A stretch of 64,000 nt of DNA from Desulfosalsimonas propionicica (GTDB lineage: Bacteria > Desulfobacterota > Desulfobacteria > Desulfobacterales > Desulfosalsimonadaceae): the NCBI RefSeq assembly GCF_013761005.1, contig NZ_JACDUS010000002.1:372001-436000 (forward strand), given 5' to 3'. Positions 48,073 through 55,661 of this stretch are shown in pieces. The position numbers and the translations under genes were made by a program. The number at the start of each line of letters is the position of its first letter. The first letter of the stretch is position 1. Under the pieces are notes generated by a model. The model searched no databases. It worked only from the letters and a program-made list of their open reading frames with translations, and was not told the origin of the DNA.

Positions 48073-48405
48073 TTAAACAGGGATACCGAGTTGCCGGACA
48101 ATGCTGTCCATCAGATCAATCAACCAGTTTCGCTGTGCTTTAGTGGCGTAATCCATGCAGTCGCACCGCACCCGCTGATGCGTACGCACCAGAAACTCGC
48201 CTGCAAAAGCGCCGGGTTTGATCTGCAAGGCGAAAAAAAGGGGGTGGCAGTCCTCGTGGGCCGCCTGCACCGGGGTAAGGTATTCAGGATCCAGGGCAAC
48301 CCAGTACACCCGGCCGAGAGCAGGCGGTCCGTACTGCTGTCTTAAATGGTTTTCCAGCGCCTCCGTGTCCTGTTCCCGAAGTTGATCAATAACGTATTGT
48401 TTCAT
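48073..48405 (-). CDS. Small conserved protein with Cys-x-Cys, function unknown
   Basis: 110 residues from ATG 48405, which yields MKQYVIDQLREQDTEALENH, the N-terminus I recall for this Desulfobacterota family; a longer frame to 48468 would overlap the methyltransferase gene. Conserved points: YWVALDPEYLTPVQAAHEDC, LVRTHQRVRCDCMDYAT (Cys-x-Cys) and QRNWLIDLMDSIV. Perhaps a metal-binding or nucleic-acid-binding protein; nothing proves it. Lies between ogt-like and rnj, same strand. Confidence 0.7.
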   Translation of the reverse strand: MKQYVIDQLREQDTEALENHLRQQYGPPALGRVYWVALDPEYLTPVQAAHEDCHPLFFALQIKPGAFAGEFLVRTHQRVRCDCMDYATKAQRNWLIDLMDSIVRQLGIPV

Positions 48406-48424
48406 TTTGGTATCGTTATCATAT

Positions 48425-48943
48425 TCAATATGAATGCACAAGCGCCGGATCTTTGTTTCCGGCTTCATGAGCCAGGAGTTTCTTTTTCATTAGCGATCCG
48501 CCGCCAAATCCGCCTGTTTCGCCATTGCTGCGAACCACCCGGTGACAGGCAATCAGCAGGGGCCACGGGTTGGCTGCCAGGGTGTTGCCAACAAACCGGG
48601 CGGCACCGGATTTTCCCAGTTTTACGGCAATATCACGGTAGGACCGGACCTGTCCACAGGGAATTTCTGCCGTGAGGCGCAGCACCTGCTGCTGCAACGG
48701 GGTCAGCCGCTCCGGGCTCAGCCATTGCCATGGAGTTGCAATGGGCCGGCAAAATTCAAAATAGTCATGTATCATTTTTGTCACAGCCATGGCCGGGGGG
48801 CATTGCTGAAAATCGAAACCCAAACCGGATAACCCCGGTCCCTGTGGCCGGCCCGGCAAAAAAACCCTCTGCAGATCAAAGGGATGGGTTTGTGCGGCCA
48901 CGAACACTGTTCCCATCCAGGTGTGAACGGAAAAACACAGCAT
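48425..48943 (-). CDS. ogt: Methylated-DNA-[protein]-cysteine S-methyltransferase
   Basis: 172 residues. It removes alkyl groups from O6-alkylguanine by transfer to its own cysteine. The acceptor motif is ACHRV (C133) where most have PCHRV; the cysteine is present, so it is not an alkyltransferase-like protein. Also present are TAEIPCGQVRSYRDIA (recognition helix) and the C-terminal GGFGGGSLMKKKLLAHE. The N-terminal domain is short. It begins two bases after the end of the LarA-like gene, suggesting coupled expression. Confidence 0.9.
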   Translation of the reverse strand: MLCFSVHTWMGTVFVAAQTHPFDLQRVFLPGRPQGPGLSGLGFDFQQCPPAMAVTKMIHDYFEFCRPIATPWQWLSPERLTPLQQQVLRLTAEIPCGQVRSYRDIAVKLGKSGAARFVGNTLAANPWPLLIACHRVVRSNGETGGFGGGSLMKKKLLAHEAGNKDPALVHSY

Positions 48944-48945
48944 TC

Positions 48946-50223
48946 TCAGTTCCCGGGATAAAAATCAAAAAGGTTTCCGTTTGCATCAAAATCCCACGGC
49001 CGCCAGGAAGAAACCTGTTTTAACCCTCCCTTCTCATTTGCAGCCGGCTGCAGAGAGCGCGATATTTCCATGTATTGCAGGGAGGTCGTGTCCCGTATTC
49101 TCACAATCCGGGCATCTGATCCATTTTCAATGCCTGCGGTATGTATGCACACCTGCATGCATTGCCAATCTGTATCAAAATACACGGGGATGGCGGCTTT
49201 TTCCGGTGATATGGCGGCAACCGCGTTTACTGCGGTTTTTTCCCGGTCCATACGTTTGACCAGCCGGGCGGTGGTAACGTCTGCCAGTCCGATGCCGTTT
49301 GCATTGCCATCGCTGTCACGGGTAAGGTCGCGCACAAAAATCCGCCCCGGACAAGGCGGAGCGGAAAAATCACCGGCAATGTCCCGGTGCCGGCCTGTGA
49401 TATTGGAATCCATGCCAATACCCGATATTTCCTTGCCAATTTGGTCCACCACCAGGATATCCAGGCAGTCAAAGGGAATTGTTCCCATCATGGACCGCGC
49501 ACGGGCCAGCAATTGTTTTTCCCGGTGGATCAGTGTCTCCGGGGCAAGGGCCTCAATGGTATACAATTTCCCGCATCCGTTTTCCGTCAGGGCTAGGCCG
49601 AAGAGTATCGGCAACTTTTTGAGCACAACCGCGGCCGCGGTTTCAATGAAGGAAAAGCCGCGGGAGACCGCAAAACGATGGCAGGCCGCCGCACCGGCCT
49701 CCAGGCCCAGGCCGATGACCAGCATTTTGCACAGCCCGCTTTCAATGACGGCGGAAAACTTGGTGTGGGGCTTGATCCGGTTGACCGGAACAATCCAGTC
49801 GGCATCCAGGGCAGCAGCGGAAAAATAAAGCGGCAGGCCGTCGTCGGTTCTGTCAATCCGGCGGGTATTCATATCCGCACATACCGGTACGCCCAACCCC
49901 TGCCCGGTGATGCCCAGGGAGGCCAGCACCCGGGTCTGCCCCTCGGCACAGGCTCCGCCGTGGCTGCCCATGGCCGGGACAATAAAGGGCTTTGCCCCTT
50001 TTTCACGGAAAAATGCTACCAGTTCGGATACGACCGTATCCAGTCGGTCAATGCGCCGGCTTCCAACAGCTATGGCAATGGATTTTCCGTTAAGGCAAAA
50101 AGACGGGGGCACCTGACTGGCCGCGGCCAGACGGGTTTGCTGTCCTGCATTCCGAAGCGCGGCGCTGGCCAGGTCCTGATAATAAAGCGCCATTTCCGGC
50201 AGTGGAAAAAAATTTGGATACAA
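48946..50223 (-). CDS. LarA-like (DUF2088) protein
   Basis: 425 residues from a TTG at 50223 (YPNFF..); no better start in frame. The family includes the nickel-pincer lactate racemase LarA and sugar epimerases. Landmarks here are VPAMGSHGGACAEGQTRVLA, GVPVCADMN, VPVNRIKPHTKFSAVIESG and CKMLVIGLGLEAGAAACHRF. Whether the LarA catalytic lysine and histidines are all present needs an alignment. The pattern and the absence of LarB/C/E nearby point to a distinct subfamily. First in a minus-strand unit with ogt. Confidence 0.75.
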   Translation of the reverse strand: MYPNFFPLPEMALYYQDLASAALRNAGQQTRLAAASQVPPSFCLNGKSIAIAVGSRRIDRLDTVVSELVAFFREKGAKPFIVPAMGSHGGACAEGQTRVLASLGITGQGLGVPVCADMNTRRIDRTDDGLPLYFSAAALDADWIVPVNRIKPHTKFSAVIESGLCKMLVIGLGLEAGAAACHRFAVSRGFSFIETAAAVVLKKLPILFGLALTENGCGKLYTIEALAPETLIHREKQLLARARSMMGTIPFDCLDILVVDQIGKEISGIGMDSNITGRHRDIAGDFSAPPCPGRIFVRDLTRDSDGNANGIGLADVTTARLVKRMDREKTAVNAVAAISPEKAAIPVYFDTDWQCMQVCIHTAGIENGSDARIVRIRDTTSLQYMEISRSLQPAANEKGGLKQVSSWRPWDFDANGNLFDFYPGN

Positions 50224-50310
50224 TGGGATCTCGCGGTTGCAATGAAGGGTTGCGCAGGATAAACTGCAAGATCGTCAAAAGGCAGTGCCGGACCTGTGTC
50301 CGGTGCGGAA

Positions 50311-50343
50311 AATCCCCGGCCATGACAACATGGCCGGGGCAAA
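50311..50343 (-). terminator. Terminator of the ferredoxin gene
   Basis: CCCCGGCCATG (50314-50324), loop ACAA, CATGGCCGGGG (50329-50339) form an 11-bp perfect stem. On the minus strand ATTTT follows. It lies 25 bases downstream of the ferredoxin stop. Confidence 0.75.
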
Positions 50344-50363
50344 ATCAGTGGTTGTGCTATATT

Positions 50364-50552
50364 TTAAATTTCTTCCACGGTGATGGCGCCGGGCTCGCAA
50401 ACCTCGATGCAGCTTTCACATCCCAGGCATTCCTCGGCGTTGACAGGAACGGACTTGCCGTCCTGGATTTCAAAGACTTCCACCGGGCATACTTCCACAC
50501 ACTCTTCGCACCCTTCGCATTTTTCCGCGTCAACGATCGGATTAAAAGCCAT
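50364..50552 (-). CDS. 2[4Fe-4S] ferredoxin
   Basis: 62 residues. Two clusters, CEGCEECVEVCP and CLGCESCIEVCE, of the clostridial type; the very acidic composition and small size fit a soluble low-potential electron carrier. GAAAGGAG precedes the ATG by eight bases. A strong hairpin ends it, so it is probably expressed alone. The partners are not shown; an electron donor for radical SAM or reductase enzymes is one possibility. Confidence 0.95.
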   Translation of the reverse strand: MAFNPIVDAEKCEGCEECVEVCPVEVFEIQDGKSVPVNAEECLGCESCIEVCEPGAITVEEI

Positions 50553-50688
50553 TTCAAATCTCCTTTCTCATTGTCTCAAATTATAATGATATATCATGGG
50601 GCCTTTGGTTTCAGCTTTTGCGTTGCAAGATTTTTCTCATTATACCAAATAAATAATCGCGTCAAGGGTCATGATTCGAATTTTTGCT

Positions 50689-51525
50689 TCATGCCCCTGC
50701 AGCAGGCAGCAACCCGATAATCCGGCCGGAATCGCGCATTTTGTAAAAAGACATTTCCGGAAGCAAACCCCCTGCCGCCGGATCGGGAAAGGCGGCTTGT
50801 ACGTTTTCCGGCAGTCGTTCCGCAATTGACAGGGTTTCAAAATGTTCATCAACTGCGGAAACCACCGCCGGACTGGATGTAATCCAGATTTGCGGGCACT
50901 CCGGATCCCGTTCGGCCAGGCGGAGCCATGCGCGGATCCGGGCCTCGGGCATATATCCCCCCGGATCTTCAGGCCCGGCGGCAGCGCCGGAGCCGATCCT
51001 GTTGTCTGAAAACCCGGAATCCGGTCCGGAAGCACCGCCCTGCCCCCGGATGCGGGCAAACATCTGTTGTGCCGTATGATCGGTTGCAGCCAGGTCATTT
51101 TCGAGTTCCGCTGCCTGACGGTCAAATTCCTGGGCCATTAACAAAAACAGCCGGGCAATCAATACCGGATCCGGGGCTGTATGCTCCTCCTTGCCTCCCT
51201 TTACAATTTCCGTGCTGATTTCCCGGGCAAATTCCTGGTTGTAAAACCCGGCTTCCGCACAAGACTTCAGCGCTGCAGCGTGTTTCTGGTGCACCTGCCC
51301 CCAGTTCTGGTACTGCCGCGCCAGATCCGTGAGATGCCGGTCGTCTCCATGCACCGGGCGCCGCAAAATGATGCGTTCCTGCCGGTCAAGATCTTCCATG
51401 AAAGCCGGGGCCGCGCCCTCGGCAGGCTGATAGACCACTGGCGGGCCAAAGCGCGCACAGGTCCAGTCCGCCCATCTTTCTGAAATAAAAGTAAACGGGA
51501 AAAATGCAGTTGTTATCTTATTCAT
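50689..51525 (-). CDS. Unknown protein coupled to the CysM-CysRS fusion
   Basis: 278 residues with no domain that I recognise. The N-terminus is hydrophobic but not a clean signal peptide (TTAFFPFTFISERWADW). A helical middle section (about 60-150) has many acidic and Gln residues. A later WLRLAERDPECPQIWITSS stretch precedes a C-terminal IAERLPENVQAAFP. Its ATG overlaps the fusion's stop (ATGA), a strong sign of joint expression, so it may act with the fusion protein. There is no Cys-rich or transmembrane segment. Confidence 0.7.
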   Translation of the reverse strand: MNKITTAFFPFTFISERWADWTCARFGPPVVYQPAEGAAPAFMEDLDRQERIILRRPVHGDDRHLTDLARQYQNWGQVHQKHAAALKSCAEAGFYNQEFAREISTEIVKGGKEEHTAPDPVLIARLFLLMAQEFDRQAAELENDLAATDHTAQQMFARIRGQGGASGPDSGFSDNRIGSGAAAGPEDPGGYMPEARIRAWLRLAERDPECPQIWITSSPAVVSAVDEHFETLSIAERLPENVQAAFPDPAAGGLLPEMSFYKMRDSGRIIGLLPAAGA

Positions 51526-53822
51526 GAGTCTCCGATTTTTTCGTCCTTGATTTCAACACCGGCTTGCTGAAGCTGCTGCCGGATTTCATCCGCCCGGGCA
51601 AAATCCTTCCGGGCCCGGGCCTGATTTCTCTCCCGGATCAGGGCCTCGATTTCCGGGGGAAGGGTTTTGGGGGTAAAGTCAAAAAAGCCCAGCACCTGGT
51701 CGATGTCTTCAAACGTGTTTAAAAATTTATCTGCCTGCTCCCGGGTGAGTCGTTTTTCAGACACCAGAGCGTTGATCCGACGAATTTTTCGAAAAATCGC
51801 CGCCATGGCCCGGGGCATGTTCAAATCATCATCCATGGCATTGATCAATCCCTGCCGGATGTCATAGGCAATCTGATCGATTTCCTCAGTGGATGCCGCA
51901 TCGTTTCCGGCCTGGTCAACCTGCTGCAGGCCTTTGATGCAGGCGTCAATGCGCCGGATGGCATTTTGGGCCTGATCCAGGCGTTTCGGCCCATATTCCA
52001 GGGGCTTTCGGTAATGGCCGGTGATCAGCCAGAAGCGGACATCCCTGGGCGTGTATCCCATATTCCGAAGATCTTCAAGGGTGGGGAGCCCCTGTTTCTG
52101 CGCCCGGGTGCCGTTTTGCCCGGCGTGCACCTGTTCGCAGTGGACCCAGTAGCGGGCAAGCGGTTTCCCGGTCAACGCCTTGGCAATGGCCCGCTCATTT
52201 TCATGATGCGGGAAGACCAGTTCCCGGGTGCTGGTGTGAATGTCATAGGTTTTGCCCAGGTGTTTCATGGAAATGGCCGCACACTGAATATGCCAGGAGG
52301 GGCGCACGTTGCCCCACTGGGTTTTGACGTAAATACCGCGCTTGAGCTCGGAGAGCCGGGCACGTTTGAGCAGGGTGAAATCCCTGGGGTTGTTTTTCTC
52401 GTATTCGTCCAAATCCACCGTGGCCCCGAGCTTGATTTTGTCAATGTCAATGCCGGATAACTGCCCATACTCGGAAAAAGACCCGATGCTGAAATAAAGG
52501 GACCGAAGCTTTTCATAGGCAAAACCCTTGTCATAGAGTCCGGTGGCAACCCGAACCATGTCGTCCACGTGCTCGCTGGCCCTTGGAAAATGATCGGCCG
52601 GAACGATATTCAAAGCCTCCAGGTCGGCCATGAACCGATCGATATAATAACGGGTGTATTCGACAAGGGATTGTCCTGCACTTTCCGATCCCTGAATGGT
52701 CTTGTCATCCATGTCCGTGATGTTCATCACATGATTGACATCCAGGTCCCGGTAGCGCAAATACCTGTAGAGCAGATCCGAAAACACGAACCTGCGGCAT
52801 TCGCCCAGATGAATAAACTTGTTGGCCGTGGGCCCGCAGGTGTACATGGACACCCGTCCCTTTTGGATGGGGTCAAAGGGCATCTTGGACCGGGTCAGGG
52901 TGTTGAACAGATGAATTTCCGCCTTCTTCTTGACCAAAAACAGGGGTGTGCTCAGATATCGCTCCCCGCTGTCGGCAAAAATGGCCACAATGGTGCCTTC
53001 TGTCATCTCTGCGGCCTGCCGGGCGGCAATCACCATGGCCGCCCCGCTGCTCATGCCCACAAACAGGCCCTCCTCCCGGGCCAGGCGCCGGGTCATTTCA
53101 AAGGCTTCTTCATCATCAATGTTGATCTTTTCATCCAGCCATTTTTTTTCAAAAATTTCAGGACGATAGGCTTCCTTGAGATTTTTCAGGCCCTGGAGTT
53201 TGTGGCCCAGGTAGGGCTCCACCCCGATGATTCTGATGTCCGGATCATACTCCCGGAACCTGCGGGCGCATCCCATCACTGTTCCGGTGGTGCCCATGGT
53301 GGCCACAAATGCCGATATTTTTCCGCCGGTCTGCTCAATGATTTCTCCGGCAGTGCCCTGATAATGGGCCTGCCAGTTGGCGGGATTGTTGTACTGGTCG
53401 GTCATGAAATAACGGTCCGGGTCTTCGCGGACCAGGCGATAGACCTCTTCAATGGCCCCGTCCGTGCCCAGGTGCCCGGGCGTAAGAAAGATCTCTGCAC
53501 CCCGGGCCTCTAAAATCTTACGGCGCTCAAGGGACACAGCATCGGACATGGCCAGCATCACCCGGTAGCCCTTTACCGCACAGATCATGGCCAGGCCGAT
53601 GCCGGTGTTGCCGCTGGTGGCTTCAATAACGGTCTTTTCCGATGTGAGTTCCCCGGACTGTTCCCCGGCCTCGATCATGGCCAGGGCCGGCCGGTCCTTG
53701 ATGGAGCCGCCGGGATTGACGTATTCAAGCTTGGCAAGAATCCGGACGGCCGGATTGGGGTTTAACCGCCGGATCTCCACCATGGGTGTATTGCCGATGG
53801 TATCGAGTATGGAATAATGCAT
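51522..53822 (-). CDS. Cysteine synthase (CysM-like) fused to a degenerate CysRS-like domain
   Basis: 766 residues. Residues 1-300 are a PLP cysteine synthase: PGGSIKDRP (Schiff-base K42), EATSGNTGIGLA, ATMGTTGTVMG and GMSSGAA, with CysM-type features. Residues 305-766 are CysRS-like: SMYTCGPT (C329), WHIQCAAIS (C514) and FPHHENE (H539, E543) keep the zinc/cysteine ligands, and the DALR-like tail (RARKDFARADEIRQQL) remains. But HIGH reads HLGE (338-341), and where CysRS has KMSKS there is GQNGTRAQKQG (568-578), with GGG of the HGGGxD loop also lost. ATP activation is thus unlikely. A canonical cysS exists at 18463. Between tmk and an ATGA-coupled unknown gene. Confidence 0.9.
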   Translation of the reverse strand: MHYSILDTIGNTPMVEIRRLNPNPAVRILAKLEYVNPGGSIKDRPALAMIEAGEQSGELTSEKTVIEATSGNTGIGLAMICAVKGYRVMLAMSDAVSLERRKILEARGAEIFLTPGHLGTDGAIEEVYRLVREDPDRYFMTDQYNNPANWQAHYQGTAGEIIEQTGGKISAFVATMGTTGTVMGCARRFREYDPDIRIIGVEPYLGHKLQGLKNLKEAYRPEIFEKKWLDEKINIDDEEAFEMTRRLAREEGLFVGMSSGAAMVIAARQAAEMTEGTIVAIFADSGERYLSTPLFLVKKKAEIHLFNTLTRSKMPFDPIQKGRVSMYTCGPTANKFIHLGECRRFVFSDLLYRYLRYRDLDVNHVMNITDMDDKTIQGSESAGQSLVEYTRYYIDRFMADLEALNIVPADHFPRASEHVDDMVRVATGLYDKGFAYEKLRSLYFSIGSFSEYGQLSGIDIDKIKLGATVDLDEYEKNNPRDFTLLKRARLSELKRGIYVKTQWGNVRPSWHIQCAAISMKHLGKTYDIHTSTRELVFPHHENERAIAKALTGKPLARYWVHCEQVHAGQNGTRAQKQGLPTLEDLRNMGYTPRDVRFWLITGHYRKPLEYGPKRLDQAQNAIRRIDACIKGLQQVDQAGNDAASTEEIDQIAYDIRQGLINAMDDDLNMPRAMAAIFRKIRRINALVSEKRLTREQADKFLNTFEDIDQVLGFFDFTPKTLPPEIEALIRERNQARARKDFARADEIRQQLQQAGVEIKDEKIGDS

Positions 53823-53863
53823 GTGCTTGGGTCCTTATGGCACGCTTGCCGGCTGCGGGCAAA

Positions 53864-54511
53864 TCAGGGCTGAAAATCGGCTGCAAGCCGGAGCGCAAGT
53901 TGTTCAATGATGGCCGCCCGCACCTGTTCCCGGGCAGCGTCTGCTGCTACCACCCGGATGCGTTCGGGATTTTCGCGCGCCAGGTCCAGATACCCCTGGC
54001 GGACTTTTTCGTGGAACCGGATGGTTTCCATCTCAAACCGGGTCTCCTGCGTATGGCGGTCCCCGGATTGGATCTGCCGCCATGCCCGGGATAATCCGAT
54101 TTCGGCCGGAAGATCAAGCAAAAAAGTCAGATCCGGCGTAACACCGCCCAGAACCAGTTCATTCAAATCCCGTACAACTTTTGCGGAAATGCCCCTGGCC
54201 GCACCCTGGTAAGCCACGGTTGAATCACAGAAGCGGTCGCAGATCACAATGCTGCCCTGTTGCAGGGCCGGCCGGATCACCCGGCTGACATGCTGGGCCC
54301 GGTCGGCCTCGTAGAGCAATAATTCGGCCATGGGATCCAGGCCGGCATTTCCCGGCGAAAGCAATATGGCCCGGATTTGCCGGCCCGCCTCCGTGCCTCC
54401 CGGCTCCCGGGTAACCACGCAATGGTGCCCCCTGTCCTCAAGATAGGCCACCATGGCGGGAATCAGAGTGGACTTGCCGGAACCTTCAATGCCTTCCAGT
54501 GTAATCAGCAT
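53864..54511 (-). CDS. tmk: Thymidylate kinase
   Basis: 215 residues from the ATG at 54511, giving MLITLEGIEGSGKSTLIPAM; the longer frame to 54598 lies in the upstream gene and is rejected. It phosphorylates dTMP to dTDP. P-loop GIEGSGKST, DRx motif VICDRFCDSTVAYQGAARG, TREPGGTEAGRQIR, LLLYEADRAQHV. The lid motif is the standard Gram-negative-like type. holB, often next to tmk, is 4 kb away on the other strand here. The fusion gene starts 41 bases downstream of tmk. Confidence 0.95.
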   Translation of the reverse strand: MLITLEGIEGSGKSTLIPAMVAYLEDRGHHCVVTREPGGTEAGRQIRAILLSPGNAGLDPMAELLLYEADRAQHVSRVIRPALQQGSIVICDRFCDSTVAYQGAARGISAKVVRDLNELVLGGVTPDLTFLLDLPAEIGLSRAWRQIQSGDRHTQETRFEMETIRFHEKVRQGYLDLARENPERIRVVAADAAREQVRAAIIEQLALRLAADFQP

Positions 54512-54531
54512 AAATTCTGCAACCGTATTTT

Positions 54532-55491
54532 TCAGCCCTGGGTTTCCGGTGTACCCCGGAAAAAAAACCGCTCCAGGGGTTTGTGATAGCCCGTCCATTC
54601 GGCGTCTGCATCCTGACTTTCCATAAATTCACGGATGCCTTTGATCTTGGCGTCGATTTCATCAAGATAATTGAGCAATACGGCTTCAAGGGTTTTGGGC
54701 GGTTCCGGGGAACCCAGTTCCCGGCTGCCGTGATGGCTGACCATCATGTGCCGCAGCAGAAGCGCCGTTTGCTTGGGAAAATCCGGGATCTGCCGGATTT
54801 TTTCTTCAAGCATCCCCACCCCGATAACAATATGGCTGACAAGCCGGCCTTCGCTGGAATAATCAATGTTTGTATCAAATACAAATTCATTGATTTTGCC
54901 AATGTCATGCAGAATGGCACCGGTGATCAGCAGATCCCGGTCAATGCCGGAGTAATGACCGGCCACCCGGTCTGCGAGCAGGGCCAGGGACAGGCTGTGC
55001 TCAAGCAGGCCGCCGATATAGGCATGATGCATTTTCTTGGCCGCAGGGGCTTGTTTAAACTGTGCGACAAAGCCGGCATCATTCCAGAAGGCATCGAGCA
55101 GTCCCCGCAGCACATCAGAGGAAACAGCCTGCCCGAGAGCTTTGATCCGCTCAAGCATCTGTTCCGGGTTCCTCCGGGTGGCGGGCAGAAAGTCAGCGGG
55201 ATCAGCACCGGTTTCAGCGGGCTCCAGCCCCTTGACCACCACCTGCAGTCCCCCCCGGTATTCGGAGATATGGCCCTGTACACGGACCACGTCTCCGGCC
55301 GCAGCTGCATCGGCGATCTGCTCCACGTTGTCCCATACAACGCCCCGGACCCGCCCGGTCTTATCCGATAACGCAATACTGAGATACGGGGCCCCGTCTT
55401 TTTTGTGACTCAGCGTCTTTTCAGCCAGAACAAAGAGTTCGGTCACGGCCTGGCCGGATTTTAGCTGACTGACGAACCACTTTTTCATCAA
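54532..55491 (-). CDS. YhaM-like 3'-5' exoribonuclease (OB-fold + HD)
   Basis: 319 residues. An N-terminal OB-fold (about 15-95, TELFVLAEKTLSHKKDGAPY .. LSDKTGRVRGVVWD), a helical linker, and an HD domain (about 155-270) with HHAYIGGLLEHSLSLALLA, ITGAILHDIGKINEF and SHHGSRELG supplying the metal ligands. In B. subtilis YhaM degrades RNA and single-stranded DNA from the 3' end. Family length about 315-320, matching. tmk begins 20 bases downstream. The upstream region (55492-55661) is shared with the divergent lptD gene. Confidence 0.9.
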   Translation of the reverse strand: MMKKWFVSQLKSGQAVTELFVLAEKTLSHKKDGAPYLSIALSDKTGRVRGVVWDNVEQIADAAAAGDVVRVQGHISEYRGGLQVVVKGLEPAETGADPADFLPATRRNPEQMLERIKALGQAVSSDVLRGLLDAFWNDAGFVAQFKQAPAAKKMHHAYIGGLLEHSLSLALLADRVAGHYSGIDRDLLITGAILHDIGKINEFVFDTNIDYSSEGRLVSHIVIGVGMLEEKIRQIPDFPKQTALLLRHMMVSHHGSRELGSPEPPKTLEAVLLNYLDEIDAKIKGIREFMESQDADAEWTGYHKPLERFFFRGTPETQG

Positions 55492-55536
55492 ATGCCTGTC
55501 ATTTCTGAATTGGCGGGATTTTTTCCAGCTATTGGC

Positions 55537-55568
55537 TTGACATTTTTTATTTTTCGGTTTTTTATACT
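55537..55568 (+). promoter_or_regulatory. Possible lptD promoter
   Basis: TTGACA (55537-55542) and TATACT (55563-55568) with a 20-base, T-rich spacer. Both hexamers are good but the spacing is longer than the usual 17. Confidence 0.35.
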
Positions 55569-55661
55569 GGAATTTTACCTGTGCATCAAGGTATTATTCA
55601 AAAGCTCGGATCAGACCTGACCACAACCCTTTGGCGGCGTCAGGCGCGGCCATCAGCGCAA

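Noticed and set aside
50357-50557. Second reading frame over the ferredoxin gene
   Set aside because: The 62-residue frame with both cluster motifs is clearly the real one.
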